Shown in pieces: positions 18,723 to 27,525 of a DNA stretch of 50,626 bases. The notes below the pieces were generated by a model. The model did not search any database and was not told the origin of the DNA. It worked only from the letters and a program-made list of their open reading frames with translations. Each line of letters opens with the position of its first letter. Within the stretch, counting starts at the first letter, position 1. Source of the DNA: an uncultured SAR116 cluster alpha proteobacterium (GTDB taxonomy: Bacteria; Pseudomonadota; Alphaproteobacteria; Puniceispirillales; Puniceispirillaceae); contig CACNSW010000010.1 of assembly GCA_902623185.1 (NCBI GenBank), positions 1-50,626 on the forward strand. The letters are read 5' to 3'. The position numbers and the translations under genes are program-made.

Positions 18723-18792
18723 CCGGCCATAGCCAATGGCAAATGGGTAATGACAACCCATTGCTTGCACCGCTATTTAGAGGAACGCAATC

Positions 18793-19929
18793 ATGGCAGA
18801 TTTCGTCAGCAAAGGTCCCTCGCCAGAAGCTCAGCCGAGCCTAACCGACACCTATTTCCGTCATACCCGCACCATCGTTCAAGAGCATGGTGATATGGAG
18901 GTTGTCTATGCTGTTTTTATGCGACGCCCGGTGACATTTGCTGGCCGGCTTGCTTTTGAATGGCTTCAGGCCATGGCCAACTCACGTGGTGCCACGATCA
19001 AAATTGACATGGCCTATTCAGAGGGTGCCTGGGTCGGTGCTGGTGAACCGATGTGCTATATCACTGGGCCATTTTCCGTTCTTGTTGACCTGGAAACGAT
19101 ACTTTTGCAGCGTCTGGGCGCCGCCTGTGTTGCCGCCTACAATGCCTATAACATGTGCGTTGAATTGCCAAAGGTGTCGTTTCTGGCGATGGATGCGCGG
19201 CATTGTGCTGGCTCTGAAATGTCGGAATTGATGGCCTATGCAGCATCTGTTGGCTCTGAGAAAGCGCGGTCAAAGACCGGCGCAATTGGTTTTATCGGCT
19301 GTGCAACTGACGCGACGGCACATTTCTTTGGCAGGGAACGCGGTGCCGGCACCATGCCGCATGCGTTGATTGGTTATGCCGGTTCGACAGTACGGGCGGC
19401 AGAAATGTTTCATCAAACAGTTCCCGATGCACCATTGACTGTTCTGGTTGATTATTTCGGTAAGGAAATCACTGATGCGCTGACAGTGGCGCGGCGCTTT
19501 CCAGAACTGGCGGCTCAGGGTCGCCTTTCGGTTCGCCTGGACACACATGGTGGCCGCTTCGTCGAAGGATTGGACACGCAGTCCTCATACGCGGTTCTGG
19601 AACGCAGCGTGCCGCAGGCCATTCGAGGATATCGAAATGACTCTGAACTGAAGTCTTTGATGGGAACAGGGGTTAGCGCTGCGGCAGTCTGGCACATGCG
19701 TGAAAAGCTAGATGAGAACGGCTTTGATAAGGTGCGCATTGTGGCCTCAAGTGGATTTGACCCGGATAAATGTCGAGTCTTTGCCCTTGCCAATGCGCCG
19801 GTTGATGTGATTGGGACAGGATCATTCTTGCCACAGATTTGGTCGGAAACCTATGCTACAGCTGATGTTATTTCCTATGACGGCCGGTCTATGGTAAAGG
19901 CTGGTCGTGAATTTCTGATCCGAAAATAG
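18793..19929 (+). CDS. Nicotinate phosphoribosyltransferase
   Basis: Converts nicotinate and PRPP to nicotinate mononucleotide in NAD salvage. The 378-residue protein is the compact form. It has SLTDTYFRHT near the start, the catalytic-loop region FLAMDARHCAGSEMSELMAY, GAIGFIGCATDATAHFFGRE, then LSVRLDTHGGRFVEG with the substrate-binding residues, and VDVIGTGSFLP at the end. The GAGGAA ribosome site is good. Twelve bases after its stop comes nadE, so the two act in one short pathway (nicotinate to NAD) and are very likely cotranscribed. The alternative, nicotinamide phosphoribosyltransferase, is less likely because of the nadE context. Confidence 0.88.
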   Translation: MADFVSKGPSPEAQPSLTDTYFRHTRTIVQEHGDMEVVYAVFMRRPVTFAGRLAFEWLQAMANSRGATIKIDMAYSEGAWVGAGEPMCYITGPFSVLVDLETILLQRLGAACVAAYNAYNMCVELPKVSFLAMDARHCAGSEMSELMAYAASVGSEKARSKTGAIGFIGCATDATAHFFGRERGAGTMPHALIGYAGSTVRAAEMFHQTVPDAPLTVLVDYFGKEITDALTVARRFPELAAQGRLSVRLDTHGGRFVEGLDTQSSYAVLERSVPQAIRGYRNDSELKSLMGTGVSAAAVWHMREKLDENGFDKVRIVASSGFDPDKCRVFALANAPVDVIGTGSFLPQIWSETYATADVISYDGRSMVKAGREFLIRK

Positions 19930-19940
19930 ATCGTAGACAT

Positions 19941-21623
19941 ATGCACCCACCTCTTTCCATCGCGCTTGCGCAGTTGAACCCACATCTTGGCAATGTCCGA
20001 GGCAATCTGGAGAGGCTGGTCGATGCCCGGGCACGGGCAACCGAGAATGGTGCCGTTATGATCGTGACGCCAGAGATGTATCTGGCTGGCTATCCGTGTG
20101 ACGATCTGGTTCTGCGAAGTGATTTCATGGATGAGGTGGCAACCGGCATCAACGATTTGACAGCACTGACCGAAGATGGTGGTCCAGCGATTATCGTCGG
20201 CGCGCCCCATGCAGAAGGGGGGGTGATCTATAATAGTGTTTTTGTGCTTGACGGAGGCAAGCTTCTTGGTCGACGTGACAAGGTCAATTTGCCAAACTAC
20301 GGCGTTTTTGATGACAAGCGAAATTTTGTCGCTGGTGCGATGCCTGGCCCAATAATGGTTCGTGGCCTGCGGCTTGGCCTCCCAGTCTGCGAAGATATAT
20401 GGACACCTGATGTAATAGAATGTCTGGTGGAGTCGGGGGCACAGATGATCATTGCGCTGAACGCGTCCCCTTTTGAAGCGGGCAAAACAGACCAACGGAC
20501 ACTGCACGCCGTCGCGCGTGCTGTCGAGGCTGAAGTCCCGGTTGTTTATGTAAATATGATTGGGGGTCAGGATGAACTCGTCTATGATGGTGGCTCATTT
20601 GCCATTAACAAGGGCGGCAAGCTGGCCTGCCACCTACCGAGCTTTTCCGAGTCTGTCACCCTTCTTGAGGTAACAGACCAGTTGGGTTGTCTGCACGTGA
20701 CCGGTCAGGTCACGCCACCTGATGAGGGCCCAGAGGCGTTGTATCGCGGCTTGATGCTTAGCCTCCGCGACTATGTTGAGAAGAATGGGTTTCCCGGCGT
20801 TGCCCTCGGCCTGTCGGGGGGAATTGATTCGGCATTGGTTGCGGCTATCGCGGCAGATGCAATCGGTCCTGAAAAGGTCCACGCGGTGATGATGCCGTCA
20901 CCCTATACCAGTCAAGAAAGCCTTGATGACGCCGCTGATCTGGCTACACGTTATGGCATTCCGCTTGATACGATCAATATTGGGCCTGCTATGGGCGCAT
21001 TGGATACCATGTTAGTCAGCCAGTTTGACGGCACAGAGGCAGGCATTGCCGAGGAAAACATCCAGTCTCGTCTGCGTGGTCTTGTTCTCATGGCTCTTTC
21101 CAACAAACATGGCCCAATGGTTCTTGCGACGGGTAACAAATCCGAATATGCCGCGGGCTATTCGACCCTTTACGGCGATATGTGTGGTGGGTTTGCGCTG
21201 CTTAAGGATGTCTGGAAAGTACAGGTTTTCGACCTCTGCCGCTGGCGCAACCAGAATCTGCCACGTGGCGCCGTTGGCCCTGCTGGCGAAGTGATACCAC
21301 CACAGATTATCGACAAGCCCCCCTCGGCAGAGTTGCGTCCGGACCAAAAGGACACGGATTCACTACCGCCATACGAGCGTCTTGATGCAATTATGATAGC
21401 AATCTGCGAGGAAATGTCCGATATTGAATCGATAATCGCGCAAGGCTACGACCGAGAAGAGGTGGCACGCGCCAGCCAGCTGTTGTTTCGCGCCGAATAT
21501 AAGCGCTTTCAGGCAGCGCCTGGGCCGAAAATGACACCACTTGCCTTTGGTCGTGACCGACGCCTGCCTCTAACCTCAGGCTTTAATCCCTTGCACTTAT
21601 GGGGCAGTAAGGAGTCCTTATGA
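19941..21623 (+). CDS. nadE: Glutamine-dependent NAD+ synthase
   Basis: Amidates nicotinate adenine dinucleotide to NAD+, taking ammonia from glutamine. The N-terminal half is a nitrilase-type glutaminase with the Glu-Lys-Cys triad: Glu in VTPEMYLAGYPCDDL, Lys in RRDKVNLPNYGVFDD, Cys in LGLPVCEDIWTPDV. The C-terminal synthetase has the PP-loop ALGLSGGIDSALVAAIAADA near residue 293, and ATGNKSEYAAGYSTLYGDMC. At 560 residues it is the proteobacterial two-domain form. Its last four bases overlap the start of gltX (ATGA), so translation of the two is coupled. Confidence 0.95.
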   Translation: MHPPLSIALAQLNPHLGNVRGNLERLVDARARATENGAVMIVTPEMYLAGYPCDDLVLRSDFMDEVATGINDLTALTEDGGPAIIVGAPHAEGGVIYNSVFVLDGGKLLGRRDKVNLPNYGVFDDKRNFVAGAMPGPIMVRGLRLGLPVCEDIWTPDVIECLVESGAQMIIALNASPFEAGKTDQRTLHAVARAVEAEVPVVYVNMIGGQDELVYDGGSFAINKGGKLACHLPSFSESVTLLEVTDQLGCLHVTGQVTPPDEGPEALYRGLMLSLRDYVEKNGFPGVALGLSGGIDSALVAAIAADAIGPEKVHAVMMPSPYTSQESLDDAADLATRYGIPLDTINIGPAMGALDTMLVSQFDGTEAGIAEENIQSRLRGLVLMALSNKHGPMVLATGNKSEYAAGYSTLYGDMCGGFALLKDVWKVQVFDLCRWRNQNLPRGAVGPAGEVIPPQIIDKPPSAELRPDQKDTDSLPPYERLDAIMIAICEEMSDIESIIAQGYDREEVARASQLLFRAEYKRFQAAPGPKMTPLAFGRDRRLPLTSGFNPLHLWGSKESL

Positions 21624-22960
21624 GCCAGATCAAGGTTCGCTTCGCCCCCAGCCCAACAGGCAATCTACATGTTGGTAATCTGCGCACGGCACTGGTCAAT
21701 TTTCTGTTTGCACGCAAGACAGGCGGTCAGTTTATGCTGCGCATTGACGATACTGATACCGAACGGTCAACTGCCGCTTTTGAAGAGCGCATCCGGGCTG
21801 ATCTGCAGTGGATGGGGATGGCCTGGGATGTCGAGGACAGACAGTCTAAACGACTAGGCCGGTACGATGCGGCGTTGGCGCAATTGCGCGCTAAAGGCCG
21901 AGCCTATGCCTGTTATGAGACGCCTGAAGAACTGACCCTCAAACGCAAGGCGCAGCTCTCGGCTGGGCGTCCACCTGTTTATGACAGGGCCGCACTGATG
22001 CTGACATCAGAGCAGATTGCCGCTTTTGAGGCAGAGGGTCGCCAGCCACATTGGCGGTTTCGGCTGGAGGATGACGAGGTCCGCTGGTATGACATGGTGC
22101 GCGGCGATGTAGCCTATCAAATGTCCAGCCTGTCTGATCCGGTGCTGATGCGGGAAGATGGACGGGTCATCTATACGCTGGCATCAGTTGTTGACGACAT
22201 TGACCATGGTATCAGCCACATCCTGCGTGGCGAGGACCATGTGACCAATTCCGCTGCACAGATTCAGCTCTTTGAGGCGTTAGGCGCGCAGGCACCCACT
22301 ATGGGCCACATGGCGTTGCTTGCTGGCGCTGATGGTGAGGGCATGTCAAAACGCCTTGGTAGCATGTCGATCGCCGAATTGCGTAATAATGACACCGAGG
22401 CGATGGCGATTGTCAGCTTGCTCGCGCGCATTGGCACCTCTGATCCGGTGTTGCCTACAGCTGACATGGCGACAGTCATCGATGGATTTGACATTACACG
22501 TTTTGGCCGTGCGACGGCAAAATTTGACACGGCTGAGCTGTCGCAGGTGAATGCAAAAATTGTTCAGAAATTGCCCTTTGCCACGGTGGTTGAGCGGTTG
22601 GAAGCGGCGGCTGTGGGTGGTGGTGAGCCGTTCTGGAATGCGATTCGTGACAACCTCTCTTATGTTGGCGAAGCTGTTGACTGGTGGCGGATCTGCACTC
22701 AACCAATCACGCCGATAATCGATAGCGCCGCAGTGACCAATGCCGCAGCTGATCTACTTCCTAGGGGTGATGTGGAGGCGTCAATATGGAAGGAATGGAC
22801 AAATGCGGTCGCCAGCGCGTCTGGTGCAAAGGGCAGGGGGCTGTTCATGCCCCTCCGGCTGGCGTTGACTGGTTGTCAAAAGGGGCCGGAGATTGCTCCG
22901 CTGCTGGCTTTTATGGGGCGTGAGCGGGTCCTAGCGCGACTACGTGGAGAGACCGCATGA
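21620..22960 (+). CDS. gltX: Glutamyl-tRNA synthetase
   Basis: Class I aminoacyl-tRNA synthetase charging tRNA-Glu. The HIGH-type motif is in RFAPSPTGNLHVGNLRTALV and the KMSKS-type motif is GEGMSKRLGSMSIAEL. Between them lies LRGEDHVTNSAAQIQLFEAL. At 446 residues it is slightly shorter than E. coli GltX and shows no zinc-binding cysteine cluster. Many Alphaproteobacteria carry two gltX genes, one of which may charge tRNA-Gln for amidation; I cannot tell which this is. The ATG overlaps the nadE stop by four bases, and its own stop overlaps the cysS start in the same way. Confidence 0.94.
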   Translation: MSQIKVRFAPSPTGNLHVGNLRTALVNFLFARKTGGQFMLRIDDTDTERSTAAFEERIRADLQWMGMAWDVEDRQSKRLGRYDAALAQLRAKGRAYACYETPEELTLKRKAQLSAGRPPVYDRAALMLTSEQIAAFEAEGRQPHWRFRLEDDEVRWYDMVRGDVAYQMSSLSDPVLMREDGRVIYTLASVVDDIDHGISHILRGEDHVTNSAAQIQLFEALGAQAPTMGHMALLAGADGEGMSKRLGSMSIAELRNNDTEAMAIVSLLARIGTSDPVLPTADMATVIDGFDITRFGRATAKFDTAELSQVNAKIVQKLPFATVVERLEAAAVGGGEPFWNAIRDNLSYVGEAVDWWRICTQPITPIIDSAAVTNAAADLLPRGDVEASIWKEWTNAVASASGAKGRGLFMPLRLALTGCQKGPEIAPLLAFMGRERVLARLRGETA

Positions 22961-24321
22961 CCGACACACCTGAGCTTCACCTTCACAACACCTTGAGTGG
23001 CGTTAAAGAGTTGTTCGTTCCGATTGATACAGCAAACATCCGCATCTATGCCTGCGGCCCAACGGTCTACGACCGTATCCATATCGGCAATGCTCGGCCG
23101 ATTGTCGTTTTTGACGTATTGGTGCGGTTGCTGCGGCATCTCTATCCTCGTGTTACCTATGTGCGTAACATCACCGATGTGGATGACAAGATAATTAACA
23201 GGGCGCTTGAGCGCGATATAAGCATTGACCGGCTCTGCGCCGATACGATTGCAAATTTCCACGATGATATCGTGGCACTTGGCTCGGCACCGCCCGATTA
23301 TGAGCCGCGCGCAACGGAATTTATCGGTGATATGATCCGGATGATTGGGCGTCTGATCGAAAAGGGACACGCCTATGTTGCGGAAGGGCATGTGCTGTTT
23401 TCAGTAGCGACGATGCCAGCTTATGGCAAATTGTCCCGACGGGCGATGGATGACATGATAGCAGGTGCAAGGGTCGAGGTCGCGCCTTATAAACGCGATT
23501 CGGCCGATTTCGTTTTGTGGAAGCCGAGCGATGGTGATCAACCTGGATGGGATAATCCCTTTTCGACGGTCAGGGGACGCCCTGGCTGGCATATTGAATG
23601 CTCGGCGATGGCGCGTCACTATCTGGGTGAAACATTTGACATTCATGCTGGTGGCATTGACCTGGTTTTTCCCCACCACGAGAATGAGATCGCTCAGTCA
23701 TGCTGTGCGCATGATACTGATATCATGGCTAAATACTGGTTGCATAACGGTTTTGTCACGATGGGTAACGAGAAAATGTCAAAATCACTCGGTAATCTTG
23801 TGATGGCCTGTGACGCTATCAAGACGCATCGCGGTGAGACAGTCCGCACGGGCCTTCTGGCGGCTCATTACCGCGCGCCTGCAGCACTCCCTGACAGCGC
23901 ATTGGTGGAGGCGCGCAATGTCCTTGACCGGCTATACCGAGCGGTTGGTGATGCGTCATCTGATACTGATGCGTTTGATAGCGGCTTTATTGCAGCGCTG
24001 TGCGATGATCTGAACACACCGGCTGCGATGGCCCGCCTGCATGAACTGGCGGGGGCGGCGAACAGAGGCGATGGGGATGCAGCGACTGCGCTAAAGACGA
24101 ATGCGGGTCTGCTCGGGCTTCTTGGTCAGACGGGGGATGATTGGGCGAAGGGCGCAGATAATAGGGTGGATGACACCGTCATTGAAGCCCGAATTGCCAC
24201 CCGCAACCAGGCCCGCGCTAATCTCGATTTTGCCGTTGCTGATGCGATCCGTGATGAATTGGCAGCAGATGGAATCCTCCTCGAGGATGGGCCCGATGGG
24301 ACGATCTGGCGGCGCGCCTAG
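22957..24321 (+). CDS. cysS: Cysteinyl-tRNA synthetase
   Basis: Class I synthetase charging tRNA-Cys. The HIGH motif with zinc cysteine is in RIYACGPTVYDRIHIGNARP. Further zinc ligands are in ECSAMARHYLG and GGIDLVFPHHENEIAQS. The KMSKS motif is NEKMSKSLGNLVMACD. Length 454 is typical, and the C-terminal helical region ends LLEDGPDGTIWRRA as in most CysS. It is coupled to gltX by a four-base overlap. The gltX-cysS pairing after nadE forms a compact four-gene unit starting at nicotinate phosphoribosyltransferase. No T-box or other leader is seen. Confidence 0.95.
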   Translation: MTDTPELHLHNTLSGVKELFVPIDTANIRIYACGPTVYDRIHIGNARPIVVFDVLVRLLRHLYPRVTYVRNITDVDDKIINRALERDISIDRLCADTIANFHDDIVALGSAPPDYEPRATEFIGDMIRMIGRLIEKGHAYVAEGHVLFSVATMPAYGKLSRRAMDDMIAGARVEVAPYKRDSADFVLWKPSDGDQPGWDNPFSTVRGRPGWHIECSAMARHYLGETFDIHAGGIDLVFPHHENEIAQSCCAHDTDIMAKYWLHNGFVTMGNEKMSKSLGNLVMACDAIKTHRGETVRTGLLAAHYRAPAALPDSALVEARNVLDRLYRAVGDASSDTDAFDSGFIAALCDDLNTPAAMARLHELAGAANRGDGDAATALKTNAGLLGLLGQTGDDWAKGADNRVDDTVIEARIATRNQARANLDFAVADAIRDELAADGILLEDGPDGTIWRRA

Positions 24322-24387
24322 CCAGACGGCATCAATTTTGCTAACCAGTTCCTGTGACAAGCGGTTTGACGATCCGTTGGAGAAAGC

Positions 24388-26010
24388 GTGGAAATGAGTG
24401 GTGAAAAAATTTGGCTGTTTGATACAACCCTGCGCGATGGCGGTCAGACGCGTGGTGTTGATTTCACACATGCTGACAAACTGGCGATTGCGACCGCGCT
24501 TGATGAGATTGGCATGGATTATGTTGAGGGTGGTTGGCCTGGCGCGAACCCGACAGACGACGCTTTCTTTGCCGTGCCTCCTGTCCTGAAAAATGCGAAG
24601 ATGGTCGCTTTTGGCATGACCCGGCGTGGGGGCCGCAGCACGGCTAATGACCCCGGCCTGAATGCGGTAATTGATGCCGAGGTGCCAGCAACCTGTCTTG
24701 TTGGCAAGACCTGGGATTTTCATGTCGAGACAGCGATCAAGACAACGCTTGTAGAAAATTTGGAGATGATCACTCAGTCAGTTGCTGCAGCTAAACAGCG
24801 GGGCCGCGAGTCAATGTTTGACTGCGAGCATTTTTTTGATGGTTTCAAGAACAATGCCGATTATGCATTGTCGTGTGCTAAGGCAGCGTCCAATGGCGGT
24901 GCAGCTTGGGTGATTTTGTGTGACACGAACGGTGGCGCGCTACCAGATGAGGTTTTTGAGATTGTCTGTGCCGTTCGGGCACATCTCCCCGAGGTCAATC
25001 TTGGTATCCATTGCCACAATGATGCTGGGGTTGCTGTAGCAAATTCTATGGCTGCTGTTGCGGCTGGCGCGCGCCAGGTTCAAGGCACCATTAATGGCAT
25101 CGGCGAGCGATGCGGCAATGCTGACCTGATTACATTAATTCCCAATTTGATGCTGAAATCGGGGTACAGCACGTCGATTAGTGAAGATAATCTACCGCGG
25201 TTGATGATGCTGTCACGGATGCTGGATGAACGACTCAACAGGGCGCCCAATGCTCACGCCCCTTATGTTGGCGAGGCTGCTTTCGCCCATAAGGGGGGAT
25301 TGCACGCTTCGGCGGCGCAGAAGGATCCTCGGACCTACGAGCATGTTCCACCGGAAAAGGTTGGCAACAGGCGTCAATATCTGGTTTCCGATCAAGCAGG
25401 CAAATCAAACATGATGGCCCGCTTTGCTGAGTTTGGCATCGAAGTGGCTGCCGATGACGCGCGGATCGACAAACTGATCCGGCATGTCAAGGAACGTGAA
25501 TTTGAGGGCTGGTCTTTTGATTCTGCCGAAGCCAGTTTCGAATTGATGGCGCGGCGCGCGCTGGGCGAGGTGCCAGATTATTTCTCCATTGGCCGGTTTC
25601 GGGTGATGGATGAACGACGGTTCAACGCAAAGGGTGATCTTGTTGTTGAGTCTGAGGCAACGACGACAATCACCGTTGGCAATAAATCCTATCATGAGGC
25701 AGCGATTGGTAATGGCCCGGTCAATGCGGTTGATACAGCCATGCGTAAGGCGTTAATCGCGGCCTACCCAACCCTTGAAGATGTTGAGCTGGTTGACTAC
25801 AAGGTGCGCATTCTTGATGCGCGTGAAGGCCTGTCCGGTACTGGTGCGATTACCAGGGTAATGATAGAATTCAGAGTACCAGGTGGCCCAGTCTGGCGCA
25901 CTGTTGGACTGTCGACAAACATCATTGATGCGTCTGTAGCTGCGCTTGGCGATGGAATGATCTGGAAGCTTCAGCATGACGGCACCCCCGGACCAGAAAC
26001 GGCGACATAA
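24388..26010 (+). CDS. cimA: (R)-citramalate synthase
   Basis: Condenses pyruvate and acetyl-CoA to citramalate, giving 2-ketobutyrate for isoleucine without threonine deaminase. This is a DRE-TIM family enzyme: WLFDTTLRDGGQTRGVDFTH holds the catalytic Arg and metal Asp, and NLGIHCHNDAGVAVANSMAA holds the metal histidines. A C-terminal LeuA-type regulatory domain follows (residues about 400-530, e.g. NGPVNAVDTAMRKAL). The DTTLRDGGQ form and the 540-residue length fit the CimA group rather than 2-isopropylmalate synthase. The start is GTG at 24388 with GGAG 5 bases before; ATG 24394 is equally possible. Its 3' end overlaps the TrmJ-like gene by 35 bases. Confidence 0.9.
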   Translation: MEMSGEKIWLFDTTLRDGGQTRGVDFTHADKLAIATALDEIGMDYVEGGWPGANPTDDAFFAVPPVLKNAKMVAFGMTRRGGRSTANDPGLNAVIDAEVPATCLVGKTWDFHVETAIKTTLVENLEMITQSVAAAKQRGRESMFDCEHFFDGFKNNADYALSCAKAASNGGAAWVILCDTNGGALPDEVFEIVCAVRAHLPEVNLGIHCHNDAGVAVANSMAAVAAGARQVQGTINGIGERCGNADLITLIPNLMLKSGYSTSISEDNLPRLMMLSRMLDERLNRAPNAHAPYVGEAAFAHKGGLHASAAQKDPRTYEHVPPEKVGNRRQYLVSDQAGKSNMMARFAEFGIEVAADDARIDKLIRHVKEREFEGWSFDSAEASFELMARRALGEVPDYFSIGRFRVMDERRFNAKGDLVVESEATTTITVGNKSYHEAAIGNGPVNAVDTAMRKALIAAYPTLEDVELVDYKVRILDAREGLSGTGAITRVMIEFRVPGGPVWRTVGLSTNIIDASVAALGDGMIWKLQHDGTPGPETAT

Positions 26011-26767
26011 AGTGAGCGTGCTGTCTGGTTTTTTACCTCCCATTGTCATTCTGGCGCGCCCACAAATGGCGGAAAACATCGGTGCAACGGCACGCGCAAT
26101 GATGAATTGTGGCCTTAGTGATTTACGGCTTGTTGCCCCACGCGATGGCTGGCCGAATCCTGCCGCTGTCCCGATGGCCGCTGGTGGTGCAATGATAATA
26201 GAAAAAGCAAAGCAGTATGTTGATATTGCCGCTGCTGCCCATGATGTGAGTTTGATTGCCGCTGCGTCGGCCCGTCGCCGCGATATACCGATGCGTGAGA
26301 CCGACCCACGAGCTGCGGCTGGTGAGATTTTGGCGCATCAGGGCAAAGCGGCGCTGCTGTTCGGCCCTGAGGCATCGGGCCTCGATAATAATGAGGTCGT
26401 GCAGGCGGATGTGTTAATTACCGCCTCTTTAAATCCTGAATATCCGTCACTCAACTTGGCGCAGGCTGTTTTGCTGTTGGCGTGGGAATGGCGCGCAGCA
26501 ATGCTTGAGGCGTCAGCTGATACCGTATCAGCTATCACTCCGCCATCAGCTAAAGTACAGGCGCCAATTGCAGAGCGTGAATTCCTCTATCAGCGGCTGG
26601 AAAATGAGCTGGATTCTGGGGGCTTTTTCCTATCCAAGGAAATGGCCCCGGTTGTCAAAAGAAATATCCGTGCGATGTTCAATCGCGCTTCACTATCAAG
26701 CCAGGAAATCAGCACTCTGCACGGGGTCATACAGGCGCTGACAAGACGGCGTCATAGTGAGGACTAA
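25976..26767 (+). CDS. TrmJ-type tRNA/rRNA 2'-O-methyltransferase (SPOUT)
   Basis: A 263-residue SpoU/TrmH-superfamily methyltransferase, closest in layout to TrmJ (tRNA Cm32/Um32). Visible are ILARPQMAENIGATARAMMN at residues 26-45, with the conserved Asn-Ile-Gly-Ala, the knot strands ALLFGPEASGLDNNEV, and YPSLNLAQAVLLLAWEW, the SAM-binding loop. The C-terminal extension of about 90 residues, including LYQRLENELDSGGFF, is characteristic of TrmJ. The first 20 residues overlap the end of cimA, so the true start could be the GTG or ATG further in, near MAENIG. Site specificity is inference. Confidence 0.88.
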   Translation: MTAPPDQKRRHKVSVLSGFLPPIVILARPQMAENIGATARAMMNCGLSDLRLVAPRDGWPNPAAVPMAAGGAMIIEKAKQYVDIAAAAHDVSLIAAASARRRDIPMRETDPRAAAGEILAHQGKAALLFGPEASGLDNNEVVQADVLITASLNPEYPSLNLAQAVLLLAWEWRAAMLEASADTVSAITPPSAKVQAPIAEREFLYQRLENELDSGGFFLSKEMAPVVKRNIRAMFNRASLSSQEISTLHGVIQALTRRRHSED

Positions 26768-26773
26768 AGCGGG

Positions 26774-26802
26774 TTGACAATAATCAGTGTGGTGCGTATT
26801 TT
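26774..26802 (+). promoter_or_regulatory. Predicted sigma-70 promoter of rpsD
   Basis: A perfect -35 box TTGACA at 26774-26779, a 17-base spacer, and TATTTT at 26797-26802 (four of six bases match TATAAT). It starts 6 bases after the stop of the methyltransferase gene and reads into rpsD about 95 bases downstream. It is the best promoter-like match I found in the window. Ribosomal protein genes are expected to have strong promoters, which supports the call. Confidence 0.6.
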
Positions 26803-26844
26803 CCGCCACTCTCGGGAACGTGGATTGTACCGGCGGGGTGCGAT

Positions 26845-26877
26845 CCCGGTTTGGGCTAAACCCAAAACCCTACCGGG
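26845..26877 (+). promoter_or_regulatory. Stem-loop in the rpsD leader
   Basis: CCCGGT (26845-26850) pairs with ACCGGG (26872-26877), and TTGGG (26851-26855) pairs with CCCAA (26861-26865). This leaves a 5-base loop and a 6-base one-sided bulge, 11 base pairs in all. It ends 21 bases before the rpsD start. S4 is a known translational autoregulator in other bacteria, binding a structured leader. Whether this element serves that role here is inference. Confidence 0.45.
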
Positions 26878-26898
26878 GCAATATAGAAGGAGCCATCT

Positions 26899-27525
26899 AT
26901 GGCAAAGTCTGATCACAAGCGGCATGCCGCCAAGCATAAAATCGACCGTCGTCTGGGTGTAAACCTGTGGGGTCGCCCAAAATCGCCTCTCAATTCACGT
27001 GAATATGGTCCCGGTCAGCATGGCCAGCGCCGCAAAAAGCCAACTGACTTTGGCGTGCAGTTGATGGCTAAGCAGAAATTAAAAGGATATTATGGTAATA
27101 TCGGTGAGAAGCAGTTCAAGAAATATTATGCCAAGGCTGCATCTAGCAAGGGCGACACGGGTCAGAATTTGATTGGCATTCTGGAAACACGCCTTGATGC
27201 CGTTCTGTATCGTGCGAAAATGGTGCCAACTGTTTTTGCCGCCCGTCAGATTATCAACCACGGGCATTTGATGCTGAATGGTAAGCGGTGCAATATTGGG
27301 TCGGTCCTGTTGAAGCCAGGTGATCGGATTGCCCTCAAGGAAAAGGCGAAAACCATTCCAGCCGTGCTTGAGGCAATTGCCTCTGTTGAGCGGGATGTAC
27401 CTGAATATGTTGAGACTGATCACAATAAATTCACCGCAACTTTCGTCCGCGTTCCGACTCTCGATGAGGTGCCTTATCCGGTTCAGATGGAGCCGAATCT
27501 CGTTGTCGAGTATTATTCACGCTAG
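26899..27525 (+). CDS. rpsD: 30S ribosomal protein S4
   Basis: Primary 16S rRNA-binding protein of the small subunit. The start [20 protein letters not shown], then [20 protein letters not shown], and the S4 RNA-binding domain ([40 protein letters not shown]) identify it. The end [11 protein letters not shown] is typical. The N-terminal zinc cysteines found in some S4 proteins are missing, as usual in Alphaproteobacteria. The ATG follows AGAAGGAGCC, a near-perfect ribosome site. It stands alone, outside the alpha operon, with its own promoter at 26774. Confidence 0.97.
   Translation: MAKSDHKRHAAKHKIDRRLGVNLWGRPKSPLNSREYGPGQHGQRRKKPTDFGVQLMAKQKLKGYYGNIGEKQFKKYYAKAASSKGDTGQNLIGILETRLDAVLYRAKMVPTVFAARQIINHGHLMLNGKRCNIGSVLLKPGDRIALKEKAKTIPAVLEAIASVERDVPEYVETDHNKFTATFVRVPTLDEVPYPVQMEPNLVVEYYSR

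Noticed and set aside
19875-20507. Minus-strand frame of 210 codons opposite the start of nadE
   Set aside because: Shadow of the glutaminase domain of NadE, whose Glu-Lys-Cys triad is intact on the plus strand.
24091-24723. Minus-strand frame of 210 codons across the cysS-cimA junction
   Set aside because: It runs against two well-supported genes and has no recognisable protein features.
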